Origin: CAZVYN01 sp964631125
GTDB lineage: Bacteria > Eisenbacteria > RBG-16-71-46 > CAIMUX01
Direction: 5' to 3'
DNA: 21,171 nucleotides
NCBI GenBank assembly: GCA_964631125.1
Contig: CAZVYN010000071.1
Coordinates: 1 to 21,171 of the forward strand
Shown: piece after piece, positions 1 to 8,088 of the stretch
Position numbering within the stretch: the first letter of the stretch is position 1
How the letters are laid out: every line of letters starts with the position of its first letter
Position numbers and translations under genes: made by a program
The notes under the pieces: generated by a model
Database searches by the model: none
Seen by the model: the letters and a program-made list of their open reading frames with translations, nothing else
Told to the model about the DNA's origin: nothing

Positions 1-124
1 AGTCGAAACCGATCCCGTGGTGGCGCCGCCGCCACCACCACCGCCACCACCACCACCGCCGCCGCGGCCGGAGCCAGAGAAGTCTCGTACCCAAGAGGAG
101 GACCGACGTGCGTGGAAGCGGTGA
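1..124 (+). CDS. C-terminal end of an unidentified protein with a polyproline tail (partial)
   Basis: Reading from base 2, an open frame runs in from the left edge and stops with TGA at 122-124. Its last 40 residues begin VETDPVVA, continue with 13 consecutive prolines (26-64), then RPEPEK and a charged tail ending RRAWKR. Proline codons are a mix of CCG and CCA. The other two frames give an unbroken Ala/Thr or Arg/His run, so the Pro/Glu reading is the most protein-like, but the fragment is short. It overlaps the next start codon (108) by 17 bases, which suggests translational coupling in one operon. Proline-rich segments of this kind are seen in periplasm-spanning (TonB-like) and cell-surface proteins, but here the run sits at the very C-terminus and no domain is visible, so the function is unknown. 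Confidence 0.5.
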   Translation, partial: VETDPVVAPPPPPPPPPPPPPRPEPEKSRTQEEDRRAWKR

Positions 125-1478
125 GCAGCGCAGCAGGCATTCAGCCGGATCGAGAGGAGACCGACTGCGTGCCTTGACCTGTCTCGCGGTGGCGCTCGGC
201 GCCCTCGGTCCACTGGCAGCATCCGCCCAGATACCCCCTGAGATTCCCCTGGCCTCGAGGGCCACCGTGGGCGCTCGTGCGATCGCGCTCGGCGGCGCCT
301 ACGTCGGAGTTGCTGAGGACTACACAGCGCTGACCTACAACCCAGCCGGGCTGACGCAGGTGCGCAGAACAGAGTTCGCGGGCGTCTTCGAACGACGTTC
401 GCTCGATTCTCGGAACGTCTACCTGGGGCACGAAGAGTCGACACCGCTCGACGTCACACGAATCCAATCCATCGGTTTCGCCTACCCGTTCCCCACGTAC
501 AGAGGAGCCCTCGTCGTCGGTTTCTCGTTCGACCGCGTGGCGCCGCTGGATCAGGAGTACTTCAGGAGCGGTTCGGACCCCGCGTTGGGGGTAGCCGCCG
601 AGGAGGAGCGGATCTCCGAGGACGGATCGCTGAACGCGTTCCGAGCCGGTTTCGCGATCGAAGCGAACCCGGGACTCTCGGTCGGCGTGACGGGAGTGAT
701 CATGACCGGCAGCTCTCGACGGGAACGCGAGTTCTACTACCGGAGCGACGACAATCTGGACCGAGAAGACACCTTCAGCACGAGCGACATCGACTACACC
801 GCAGTGACGGGCTCGCTCGGCGCATTGCTCGTCTTGGATCGACACACCAGATTCGGTCTGTCGTTGCATCTTCCCGAGAGCTTCGATCTGACCGGCTCCG
901 GCTACGATGACATCTACCGAATCCAGGCCGACCCGGTCGACACCCTCGATCTCCTGGGCGACTACACGTTCGAAGACGAGATCGGCCTCCCGTTCCGCCT
1001 CTCGGCCGGGCTCTCGCATGTCCGAGATCTTCCCATCGGAGGAAGCAAGCCTGGCTCGATCCTCGCGGCGCTTGACGTGACCTACGCCGACTGGAGCCAG
1101 ATCGACTACGCGGGTCGTCTCCGCACGCCGGATCGCGAGTTCGTGTACCGCGCTACCTTGGACGTCCATGCCGGCCTGGAGTACACATTCCCGGCTCCGT
1201 TCCCTCTGCGTCTCCGAGGCGGATACTCACGGCAGCCGATCCCCTACCGACTCATCGCCACTGACGTCTTCTTCAGCGAGGCGTCCAAGGCGAAGTTCGA
1301 CCCCGATCGTCACTCGTGGTCCTTCGGAATCGGAGCGCTGCTGCAAGAGGCCGCGACCCTGGATCTCACGTACGTGAGCGGAGGGTACGAGCGGCGAGGG
1401 GCATCGGATTTCGGACTCACCGCGAACGAACGACTCGACGAGGACCGGCTCGTCGTGGGTCTGGCGTTCCGGCTCTAG
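108..1478 (+). CDS. FadL/PorV-like outer-membrane beta-barrel protein
   Basis: A 456-residue protein predicted to be exported to the outer membrane. The GTG start is chosen because AGGAGGA (96-102) lies 5 bases upstream; a TTG at 174 is an alternative. The N-terminus is long and basic (residues 1-21), followed by a hydrophobic segment (22-38) and a likely signal-peptidase site after ASA at residue 40. Residues 55-81 contain the hallmark of the OmpP1/FadL and UPF0164/PorV families: GARAIALGGAYVGVAEDYTA followed by LTYNPAGL. The remainder alternates aromatic and polar residues as beta-barrel strands do, and the C-terminus ends in a short strand (LVVGLAFRL). Known relatives are hydrophobic-compound transporters or type IX secretion accessory barrels; which applies here cannot be told. 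It follows the polyproline gene and converges on rnc, whose stop overlaps its own. Family call is firm, substrate unknown. Confidence 0.85.
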   Translation: MRGSGEQRSRHSAGSRGDRLRALTCLAVALGALGPLAASAQIPPEIPLASRATVGARAIALGGAYVGVAEDYTALTYNPAGLTQVRRTEFAGVFERRSLDSRNVYLGHEESTPLDVTRIQSIGFAYPFPTYRGALVVGFSFDRVAPLDQEYFRSGSDPALGVAAEEERISEDGSLNAFRAGFAIEANPGLSVGVTGVIMTGSSRREREFYYRSDDNLDREDTFSTSDIDYTAVTGSLGALLVLDRHTRFGLSLHLPESFDLTGSGYDDIYRIQADPVDTLDLLGDYTFEDEIGLPFRLSAGLSHVRDLPIGGSKPGSILAALDVTYADWSQIDYAGRLRTPDREFVYRATLDVHAGLEYTFPAPFPLRLRGGYSRQPIPYRLIATDVFFSEASKAKFDPDRHSWSFGIGALLQEAATLDLTYVSGGYERRGASDFGLTANERLDEDRLVVGLAFRL

Positions 1479-2332
1479 TCTTGCGACTCGTTCGAGTCTC
1501 GAGGGGCCGACGCGGCGCGAATGTCGCCGGCCGGCTCGGCTTTCTGAGCGTCGATCCTGAGGGCGATCGGGCCCTCGGCCGGCAATTTGCCCAGGGCGTC
1601 GTGGGCAGCCGACTGTTCTGCTTCTTTCTTGTTGTATCCCTGCCCGCGGCCCAGCAACTGTCCGCGGACCTTCACATCGACGGTGAATAGCTTGCGGTGG
1701 TCGGGCCCCACCTCGGTCACAACCGAGTACCGAGGGTGCGTCCGATAACGCGCCTGCACGATTTCCTGGAGCTGGCTCTTGAAATTGTGATGGGTGGGAT
1801 CGCCGACGATTGAGTCGGCCTGATCGAGCAGATGACGATGGACGAAGCGCTCGACGGCGGGGAATCCCTGGTCGAGATAGATCGCCCCGATGACCGCTTC
1901 GAGCCCGTCGGCGAGGATCGAGGCTCGGCCCTGCCCACCGGCTTCCCGCTCGGCCCCGCTCAGGAGCAGATAGTCGCCGAGCCTGAGTTCGCGCGCGCAC
2001 CGAGAGAGGATCTCTCGCGAAACCAGCAGACCCTTCTTCTTGGTCAGGTCGCCTTCTCGGTCCTCTGGAAACCGGCTGTAGAGATACTCGACCACGATGA
2101 GCTCGAGCACCGCGTCACCGAGGAACTCCAGTCGCTCGTTGGAGAGATTCGGATCGCCCCCGTTACTCCCCAGGAACGACCGATGCGTGAGCGCATGGCG
2201 GAGGAGATCCGGCTCGCGGAACGGGACGTCGAGATCGCGCTGGAAGGACAGAACCGGGGCCGAGACGACCCCGTCGGGGCGCCGACGGCCTTCGCCTCGA
2301 AGGTTACGCCAAACACTCGACCAGAAGTTCAC
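1475..2332 (-). CDS. rnc: ribonuclease III
   Basis: Double-strand-specific endoribonuclease that processes rRNA precursors and structured mRNAs in the cytoplasm. The RNase III signature NERLEFLGD is at residues 65-73; E66, E69, D73, D142 and E145 align with the metal-binding residues known from the Escherichia coli enzyme. The C-terminal double-stranded RNA-binding domain covers about 183-252, with the KKEAEQSAAHDAL helix at its end. At 285 residues it is longer than the usual 225-250: there is about 25 residues of basic N-terminal extension and a 30-residue disordered tail. The GTG start at 2332 has GGGAG (complement of 2339-2343) 6 bases upstream. It is the last gene of the fatty-acid cluster, 60 bases after fabF, an arrangement known in many bacteria. 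Its stop codon shares the CTAG at 1475-1478 with the convergent barrel gene. Confidence 0.97.
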   Translation of the reverse strand: MNFWSSVWRNLRGEGRRRPDGVVSAPVLSFQRDLDVPFREPDLLRHALTHRSFLGSNGGDPNLSNERLEFLGDAVLELIVVEYLYSRFPEDREGDLTKKKGLLVSREILSRCARELRLGDYLLLSGAEREAGGQGRASILADGLEAVIGAIYLDQGFPAVERFVHRHLLDQADSIVGDPTHHNFKSQLQEIVQARYRTHPRYSVVTEVGPDHRKLFTVDVKVRGQLLGRGQGYNKKEAEQSAAHDALGKLPAEGPIALRIDAQKAEPAGDIRAASAPRDSNESQD

Positions 2333-2392
2333 GGGCCACTCCCGAGTCGACTCACGGTCCGGCTCGCGAGCCGCCTCCCGACCGCGTCACGT

Positions 2393-3640
2393 TCAGGGAT
2401 TCGGTTCGTACCGCCGGACGATCAGCGAGACGTTGTGCCCACCGAAGCCGAGCGAGTTCGAGAGCGCCACTCGCACCGGCGCCCGCCGAGCGACGTTGGG
2501 AACGTAGTCGAGGTCGCAATCCGGATCCGATGTCTCTTGGTTGATCGTCGGCGGGACGATCCCGTGCTGGATCGCGAGCACGCAGGCAACCAGTTCGATC
2601 GCTCCGGCCGCGCCGAGGAGGTGGCCGGTCATCGACTTGGTCGAGGAGACGAGCAATTTCTTCGTGTGGTCACCGAAAACCGTGTGCAGCGCCTTGGTCT
2701 CGAATTTGTCATTGAGTTCGGTGGAAGTTCCGTGGGCGTTGACGTAGTCGACGTCGGCGGGTCCGAGTCCCGCGGAGCGCAGCGCCGTTCGCATCGATCG
2801 CGCCGCCCCCTCTCCGTCCGGGGCCGGTGCGGTCATGTGATGGGCGTCGGCGGTGGAGCCATAACCGACCAGCTCCGCCAGAATCGGCGCCCCGCGAGCG
2901 AGAGCGTGCCCCTCCGCTTCGAGCACGACGACGCCGGCGCCCTCCCCCATGACGAACCCGTCGCGGTCCTTGTCGAAAGGACGACTCGCCTTGGTCGGGG
3001 CATCATTCCGCGCTGAGAGGGCCCTCAGCGCGCAGAATCCGGCTACGGACAGAGGGGTGATCGGCGCCTCGCTCCCTCCGGCGATCGCGGCGTCCATCTC
3101 CCCGTCGCCGACGGTCCGAAACGCCTCCCCGATGGCGTGCGCGCCGGAGGAGCAGGCGGAGACGGTGGCGAAACTCGACCCGCGCAGGCCGAACTCGATC
3201 GAGACCTGACCCGACGCCATGTTCGCGATCATCATCGGAATGAAGAACGGTGAGACGCGATCGGGTCCTTTCTCCAGCAGGGTACGGTGCTGCGCTTCCC
3301 AGGTCGTCGTTCCGCCGATACCAGAGCCGAGGATCGCGGCGATACGTTCGCCGTTGTTCTCCTTCGTGTCGAGTCGGCTGTGTTCCAACGCTTGGCGGGT
3401 CGCGGCGAACGCGTAGTGCGTGAATGGGTCGTTCCGCTTGATGTCCTTTCGATCCATGTAGAGCCCGGGATCGAAGTCTTGGAGCTCAGCCGCGAACCGA
3501 GTCGAGAACGCACTGGCATCGAAGCGCGTGATGGCGCGCACCCCGGATCGACCCTCGACGAGTCCCTTCCAGAACTCGTCCACGGTGAGGCCGACGGGCG
3601 TGACCGCGCCGAGACCTGTGATGACGACACGCTGCCGCAT
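2393..3640 (-). CDS. fabF: 3-oxoacyl-[acyl-carrier-protein] synthase II
   Basis: Condensing enzyme (KAS II) that elongates acyl-ACP with malonyl-ACP in type II fatty-acid synthesis. The 415-residue thiolase-fold protein has the full catalytic triad: Cys163 in VSACSSGAH, His303 in NAHGTSTELND and His340 in SMTGHLLGAAGA, plus Lys335. These positions are the same as in Escherichia coli FabF. The substrate-gating FxxG-type loop near the C-terminus reads GFGGHN. The ATG start is preceded by GGAGGAG. It lies 36 bases downstream of acpP, the carrier it acts on, and upstream of rnc. No other elongation ketosynthase is in the window, so it may be the main one or one of several. Length and motifs are normal throughout. 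Confidence 0.98.
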   Translation of the reverse strand: MRQRVVITGLGAVTPVGLTVDEFWKGLVEGRSGVRAITRFDASAFSTRFAAELQDFDPGLYMDRKDIKRNDPFTHYAFAATRQALEHSRLDTKENNGERIAAILGSGIGGTTTWEAQHRTLLEKGPDRVSPFFIPMMIANMASGQVSIEFGLRGSSFATVSACSSGAHAIGEAFRTVGDGEMDAAIAGGSEAPITPLSVAGFCALRALSARNDAPTKASRPFDKDRDGFVMGEGAGVVVLEAEGHALARGAPILAELVGYGSTADAHHMTAPAPDGEGAARSMRTALRSAGLGPADVDYVNAHGTSTELNDKFETKALHTVFGDHTKKLLVSSTKSMTGHLLGAAGAIELVACVLAIQHGIVPPTINQETSDPDCDLDYVPNVARRAPVRVALSNSLGFGGHNVSLIVRRYEPNP

Positions 3641-3676
3641 GGACTCCTCCGGACCGCTGCCGCCGCCGGGCCGGCG

Positions 3677-3925
3677 CTACTTCTTGGAAGACTCGAGGTG
3701 CTGCTTCAAGTACTCGAGCGCATCGCCGACCTTCGTCAGCTTCTCGGCGGCCTCGTCCGGAATCTCGATCTCGAACGCCTCTTCGAGCGCCATGACCAAT
3801 TCGACGGTGTCGAGGGAATCAGCGCCGAGATCGTCGACGAAGGACGCCTCCGGCACAACCTTCTCAGGCGCGACGCCGAGTTGCTCCACGATGATGTCCC
3901 GGACCTTCTGCTCGTAGCTCTCCAT
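3677..3925 (-). CDS. acpP: acyl carrier protein
   Basis: An 82-residue acidic carrier protein that holds growing acyl chains on a phosphopantetheine arm. The attachment serine is Ser37 in the conserved motif GADSLDTVEL, at the start of helix II, and the surrounding acidic helix (ELVMALEEAFEIEIPDE) is the normal recognition surface for the fab enzymes. Length is slightly above the usual 77-80 because of a Lys-rich C-terminus (ESSKK). The ATG start has GGGGAG about 5 bases upstream. The 87-base gap to fabG is one of the larger ones in this cluster and holds two short hairpins, so an additional internal promoter or mRNA processing site is plausible, as acpP is needed in excess over the enzymes. 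That last point is inference. Confidence 0.98.
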   Translation of the reverse strand: MESYEQKVRDIIVEQLGVAPEKVVPEASFVDDLGADSLDTVELVMALEEAFEIEIPDEAAEKLTKVGDALEYLKQHLESSKK

Positions 3926-3940
3926 CGTTCTCCCCTTCCC

Positions 3941-3980
3941 CCGGGCCTCTCCCGGAGTGGTCAGCCGGCCTCACGCCGGC
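3941..3980 (-). other. two short hairpins in the fabG-acpP gap
   Basis: CCGGG (3941-3945) pairs with CCCGG (3951-3955) across a 5-base loop, and GCCGGC (3964-3969) pairs with GCCGGC (3975-3980) across CTCAC. Both lie in the leader immediately upstream of the acpP ribosome site. They could affect mRNA stability or processing, which would suit the high demand for carrier protein, but the stems are short for a GC-rich genome. Confidence 0.35.
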
Positions 3981-4012
3981 GCCTGTCGTTCTCTCGCCGG
4001 CCTACCCGATGG

Positions 4013-4762
4013 CTAGGCCATCAGCATGCCGCCATCCACTCGGATCACCTGTCCTGTGACATAACTCGCCCGCTCCGATGCCAGGAAGGAGACCACGCCA
4101 GCTACATCCTCGGGTCGCCCGAAGCGCCCGACGGGGATCCGCCCCAACAAACTCTCCTTCGCCTTCTCGGGCAACGTCTGGGTCATGTCGGTCTCGATGA
4201 ACCCGGGCGCGACGGCGTTCACGGTCACGTTACGCTCCGCCAACTCCAGCGCGATCGCCCGCGTCATGCCGATCAAACCCGCTTTGGAGGCCACGTAGTT
4301 CGCCTGGCCCTTGTTCCCCATCTCCCCGACGACCGAACTGACATTCACGATTCGACCCCAACGGCTCCTGAGCATGCCCCGGGAGAACGCTTTGATGCAA
4401 TGGAACGCCGCCTTGAGGTTCACGGCGAGCACTTCGTCCCAATCCTCGTCTTCCAAGCGCAGATACAGGTTGTCTCGCGTGATACCCGCGTTGTTCACGA
4501 GGATGGCGACCGGGCCCGCTTCCTCGGTGACCCGTTTGGCCAACGAAGTGATCTGTTCCGAGTGCTTCAGATCACAGGGTAGATGCCAACACCTGCGGCC
4601 CCGTTCGCGGATCTCCAGAGCAATCGCGCTTTCGTCGCGGCCGCTGCGATCGGCGAGGACGAGATCCGCGCCGTCATCGGCCAGCGCGAGCGCGATGGCG
4701 CGGCCGATTCCACGACTTGCCCCCGTGACCAGCGCCAATTTTCCTTCATGCGGCAGAGCCAT
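4013..4762 (-). CDS. fabG: 3-oxoacyl-[acyl-carrier-protein] reductase
   Basis: NADPH-dependent reductase of the first reduction step in fatty-acid elongation. It is a classical short-chain dehydrogenase: cofactor-binding TGASRGIG (13-20), NNAG (90-93), and catalytic Ser143, Tyr156 and Lys160 in the segment GNKGQANYVASKAG, which closely matches FabG of other bacteria. The C-terminal motif GQVIRVDGGM is also typical. The ATG at 4762 is preferred because CAGGGAG lies about 7 bases before it and it gives a 249-residue protein, close to the usual 244-248. An in-frame TTG at 4792 would add 10 residues but has no better ribosome site. It sits 42 bases after fabD and before acpP, the standard fabD-fabG-acpP order. 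Confidence 0.96.
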   Translation of the reverse strand: MALPHEGKLALVTGASRGIGRAIALALADDGADLVLADRSGRDESAIALEIRERGRRCWHLPCDLKHSEQITSLAKRVTEEAGPVAILVNNAGITRDNLYLRLEDEDWDEVLAVNLKAAFHCIKAFSRGMLRSRWGRIVNVSSVVGEMGNKGQANYVASKAGLIGMTRAIALELAERNVTVNAVAPGFIETDMTQTLPEKAKESLLGRIPVGRFGRPEDVAGVVSFLASERASYVTGQVIRVDGGMLMA

Positions 4763-4804
4763 CGTTCGCTCCCTGCAATCCTTGGTGTTCAACGCTCCGA
4801 CCGA

Positions 4805-5839
4805 TCAGGTCGCGAGCGCCGCGTGCATCTGTTCCGTGTCGCCCAGAGCGACGAACTCGAGCTCACCCCGATTCCCCGCCGGCTCGGCATCGGCCTTCGC
4901 GGTGGCGCGGGCCAGACCGATCAATACCCTGCCGGGGCCGATCTCGACGAATCGCGTCACGCCGAGCTGGATCAGGGAGCGGATGGTCTCCTCCCAGCGC
5001 ACGGTCGAAAGGAGCTGGCGCACGAGCGAAGCACGGATCTCTCCGACGTCGCCGGAGACAGGCGCCGCCGACTCGTTCGCCAAAACGACGCCGGTAGGAG
5101 TTCGCATCGGGGTCGACTCGAGCATCGCGGCCAACCCGGCCGCCGCCGCTTCCATGAGAGGAGAATGAAACGCTCCTCCCACCTCCAGCCGCACGACCCG
5201 CTTGGCGCCCGCCGCCCGAACCCTCTCCATGGCGGCCTCGACGGCCGCCACCTCACCTGAAATGACGACCTGTCCCGGCGAGTTGAGATTCGCCGCGCGG
5301 ACGACACCTTGGACGGAACGCAGCGCTTCGACGACCTGTGATCCGGTCAACCCGAGCACGGCCGCCATCGCACCGGGGTGGGCCCGGCTCGCCTCTCCCA
5401 TCAGCTCACCCCGACGCCGCACCAGGCGTAGCCCATCCTCGAACTCGAGCGCGCCGGAGGCAACGTAGGCGGAGTACTCACCCAGGCTATGACCGGCGGA
5501 GTAGGCGCCGGTCGCGGCCGGCCCCGGTCCGAGCCGCTGGGGCCAGCGCGTCTCCGCCGGACCCACCGCCGCCTCTCGGTTCCCTCCGGTGAGGAGCACG
5601 CGGTAGGCCGCAATCGAGTGGGTGAAGATCGCGGGTTGCGTGACGGCCGTGTCTCGCAACTCGTCTTCCGGTCCTTCCGCGCAGAGTCGAGAGAGGGAGA
5701 TTCCCAGTACTCGGTCGGCCAGGGCGAACGTCTCTCGTGCGACCGGAAAGGCGGCGCAGAGATCGGCGCCCATCCCCACATACTGAGAGCCTTGGCCTGG
5801 GAAGAGATAGGCGGTGGACCCGCCTTCGCATGACGTCAT
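4805..5839 (-). CDS. fabD: malonyl-CoA:ACP transacylase with a small insertion
   Basis: Transfers malonyl groups from CoA to acyl carrier protein, supplying the extender unit. Signature motifs are PGQGSQYVGMG (14-24), the nucleophile Ser118 in GHSLGEYSA, Arg143 in VRRRGELM, and the second catalytic residue His225 in GAFHSPLME. The protein has 344 residues against about 310 in the family. Most of the excess is a Gly/Pro/Ala-rich stretch at about residues 85-115, just before the active-site motif, where Escherichia coli FabD has only about 13 residues. A short N-terminal extension (MTSCEGG) accounts for the rest. The ATG at 5839 has GAGGAA 11 bases upstream, a rather long spacing. It follows fabH by 46 bases and precedes fabG. 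The function is secure; the insertion is the odd feature. Confidence 0.95.
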   Translation of the reverse strand: MTSCEGGSTAYLFPGQGSQYVGMGADLCAAFPVARETFALADRVLGISLSRLCAEGPEDELRDTAVTQPAIFTHSIAAYRVLLTGGNREAAVGPAETRWPQRLGPGPAATGAYSAGHSLGEYSAYVASGALEFEDGLRLVRRRGELMGEASRAHPGAMAAVLGLTGSQVVEALRSVQGVVRAANLNSPGQVVISGEVAAVEAAMERVRAAGAKRVVRLEVGGAFHSPLMEAAAAGLAAMLESTPMRTPTGVVLANESAAPVSGDVGEIRASLVRQLLSTVRWEETIRSLIQLGVTRFVEIGPGRVLIGLARATAKADAEPAGNRGELEFVALGDTEQMHAALAT

Positions 5840-5885
5840 CTGGTTGCTGGTTCCTCGCTCGCTGGCTCGTCTCGAGGCGCGGCGT

Positions 5886-6953
5886 TCACCAGCGGAGGAG
5901 CGTCCCGCCCCAGGTGAGGCCCGCGCCGAAGGCGACCGTCAGGACGAGATCTCCAGATTTTGCTCGCGCTGACCGCGCGACCTCATCGAGGGCGAGCGGA
6001 ACCGAAGCGGCGGAAGTATTACCATAACGGTCCAAGTTGATGAACACCTTCTCGGTCGGGAGGTCGAGACGCTTCGCGGTCGCTTCGATGATTCGTAGGT
6101 TCGCTTGGTGCGCGACGAGGAGGTCGACCTCCGCCGCCGTGATGCCCGCTCGCTCGAGCGTGATCCGGCAAGCCTCTTCCATTCCGCGGACGCCGAGCTT
6201 GAACACCTCGTTGCCCTTCATGCGGAGCCGGTGCAGCCCTTGTTCGATCACCTCGTGGGAAACAGGTAGGCGAGAGCCTCCGGCCGGCAACTCGATCAAT
6301 TCGGCTTCGCGACCATCGGCGCCCAGGTAGGTCGCGAGAATCTGATGACCGTGGTCCGCTTCGCCGGGTCGGATCCGGGTGAGCACGGCGGCGCCGGCGC
6401 CATCCCCGAACAGGATGCAGGTGGTGCGGTCCTTCGGATTGGTGAACCGAGAGAGCACCTCGACGCCCACGACGAGGATCCGTTCGGCCAGTCCCGAACC
6501 GATCAGGCCCCGCGCCACCTCGCACGAATAGAGGAATCCGGAGCAAGCGGCCCCGAGGTCGAAGCAGAACGCCTTGTGGGCTCCGATTCGCGCTTGCACC
6601 AGACACGCGGTGGACGGGAAGAGGTGATCGCCCGTGACCGTCCCGACAATGATGGCGTCGAGGTCCTCTCCGCGCAGCCCGGCTGCATCCAAGGCGCGTT
6701 GCGCGGCGGAGGCAGCTAGGTCCGAGGCGGCGGTCTCCGGCCCACAAATTCTGCGTTCTCGGATCCCGGTGCGGGAGACGATCCACTCGTCTGAGGTGTC
6801 GACGACCTGTTCGATGTCGTGATTCGTGACGATGTGATCGGGAACGCAGGAGCCCAAGCCGACGATACGAACGTCCGCCACCGACACAGATCGCTCGGCG
6901 GCGCCGATCGGTTCGGCTGGACTAGCTGACGGCTTCCTGTCGATGGAACTCAC
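5886..6953 (-). CDS. fabH: 3-oxoacyl-[acyl-carrier-protein] synthase III
   Basis: Initiates fatty-acid synthesis by condensing acetyl-CoA (or another primer) with malonyl-ACP. With the chosen start the protein has 355 residues and the complete Cys-His-Asn triad: Cys137 in GAACSGFLYS, His282 in AHQANLRI, and Asn312 in DRYGNTSAAS. The start is uncertain. GTG at 6953 has a strong GAGGAG (complement of 6961-6966) 7 bases upstream and overlaps the end of plsX by 32 bases. GTG at 6887 or 6881 would give the usual N-terminus (ADVRIVGLGS) but has no visible ribosome site. The first choice adds about 20-24 residues that are not part of the known fold. The plsX-fabH-fabD order is the conventional one. 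Confidence 0.95.
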   Translation of the reverse strand: MSSIDRKPSASPAEPIGAAERSVSVADVRIVGLGSCVPDHIVTNHDIEQVVDTSDEWIVSRTGIRERRICGPETAASDLAASAAQRALDAAGLRGEDLDAIIVGTVTGDHLFPSTACLVQARIGAHKAFCFDLGAACSGFLYSCEVARGLIGSGLAERILVVGVEVLSRFTNPKDRTTCILFGDGAGAAVLTRIRPGEADHGHQILATYLGADGREAELIELPAGGSRLPVSHEVIEQGLHRLRMKGNEVFKLGVRGMEEACRITLERAGITAAEVDLLVAHQANLRIIEATAKRLDLPTEKVFINLDRYGNTSAASVPLALDEVARSARAKSGDLVLTVAFGAGLTWGGTLLRW

Positions 6954-7992
6954 GCGCCAGCTCCTCGCCGATCCTGACGTCCACTCTCTGTCGGGCGCCC
7001 ATCGCCGCCACACGGATGGCGTTCATGATCGCTTTGGGACTGGAACGCCCGTGCGCGATGATCACCGCGCCGTTCACTCCGAGCAATGGGGCGCCGCCGT
7101 ACTCTTCGTAGTTCATCCGGTTCTTCAGCCTCTGGAACGCCGGCTTGAGCAGAAGAGCCGCCAGTTTGAAAAGCAGGCTGCGCTCCAACTCCTGGCGAAG
7201 GAGTGTAGTGGTGAGCCCGATCACACTCTCCGCGAACTTGAGCAGCACGTTGCCGGTGAACCCGTCGCAGACGACGACATCGGCCTCGCCGGTCAGAACG
7301 TCTCGACCCTCGACATTGCCGATGAAGTGGATATTCACCGCGCCGTTCGCGAGACACTTGTGCGCCTGCTGCGTCAACTCGGAGCCCTTCGAACTCTCCT
7401 CGCCGATGTTGAGCAAGCCCACCCGTGGTTGAGCGATGCCCTGCACCAGCTCGGCGTAGATCTTCCCCATCAGCGCGAACTGCACGAGGTGCTGCGACTT
7501 GGTGTCGGCGTTCGCGCCGACGTCCAGGAGAATGCACTGCCCCGTGCGGGTCGGGATGATGCTGGCGATGGCCGGACGGTCGACCCCGCGCACGCGCCCC
7601 AAGCAGAGGAGGCTGGCGGTGACCACCGCGCCCGTGTTCCCGGCCGAGACGAGCGCGTCGGCTGCGCCGTCCTTGACCAGACGTGCGGCCACCGAGATGG
7701 ACGCCCCCGGCTTGCGACGGTAGGCGGACGGCGCCGCCTCGCTCATGCCGATCGTCTCCGTGCTATGGACCAGCTCGATCCCGAGGGCGACGCGCTCGGA
7801 CGCGCTCAGGTGCGGGGTGATGGCCGGCTCTTCTCCGACGAGGATGATTTCGAGTTCGTCCTTGAAGGTTCGCGCGGCCAGCACGGCGCCTTGGACGATG
7901 GCCGCCGGGGCCTGGTCGCCGCCCATCGCGTCGACCGCGATACGGATTCGCCGGGCTGTCACCTGCCGAGTCGCAACGGGTCGCGGCCCCAT
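6922..7992 (-). CDS. plsX: phosphate acyltransferase PlsX
   Basis: Converts acyl-ACP to acyl-phosphate, the donor for PlsY in phosphatidic acid synthesis, so it joins fatty-acid to phospholipid formation at the membrane. The family N-terminus IRIAVDAMGGDQAP is present, followed by GNTGAVVTASL, the LDVGANAD segment and CDGFTGNVLLK, all typical of PlsX. The start is not certain: ATG 7992 (356 residues) is used here, but GTG 7962 would give MTARRIRIAVDAMGG, the more usual length, and the frame is open to a GTG at 8055. None has a convincing ribosome site. It lies downstream of rpmF by 96 bases with this start and overlaps fabH at its end. The yceD-rpmF-plsX-fabH order is widespread in bacteria. 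Confidence 0.95.
   Translation of the reverse strand: MGPRPVATRQVTARRIRIAVDAMGGDQAPAAIVQGAVLAARTFKDELEIILVGEEPAITPHLSASERVALGIELVHSTETIGMSEAAPSAYRRKPGASISVAARLVKDGAADALVSAGNTGAVVTASLLCLGRVRGVDRPAIASIIPTRTGQCILLDVGANADTKSQHLVQFALMGKIYAELVQGIAQPRVGLLNIGEESSKGSELTQQAHKCLANGAVNIHFIGNVEGRDVLTGEADVVVCDGFTGNVLLKFAESVIGLTTTLLRQELERSLLFKLAALLLKPAFQRLKNRMNYEEYGGAPLLGVNGAVIIAHGRSSPKAIMNAIRVAAMGARQRVDVRIGEELAREFHRQEAVS
6961..6966 (-). promoter_or_regulatory. ribosome binding site supporting the longer fabH start
   Basis: GAGGAG on the minus strand, 7 bases before GTG 6953, located inside the 3' end of plsX. It implies coupled translation of plsX and fabH. Confidence 0.6.
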
Positions 7993-8088
7993 CGAAACGA
8001 GAACTGACGATCGCGACCCGCCCGGGGGGCAGAGGGTCGACCCGGCTTGGCGCACCCAAGGTTCGCGAGGAAGCCCGTCACCCTCGGA

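Noticed and set aside
3..107. Upstream His/Arg-rich extension of the outer-membrane protein frame to the window edge
   Set aside because: It would bury the signal peptide behind a poly-His/Arg segment, while GTG 108 has a strong ribosome site and the overlapping frame reads as a plausible Pro-rich tail.
1832..3016. 394-residue plus-strand frame opposite rnc and fabF
   Set aside because: Entirely antisense to coding sequence with no recognisable motif.
3287..4582. 431-residue plus-strand frame opposite fabF, acpP and fabG
   Set aside because: Antisense to three conserved genes with exact catalytic motifs; composition is that of a shadow frame.
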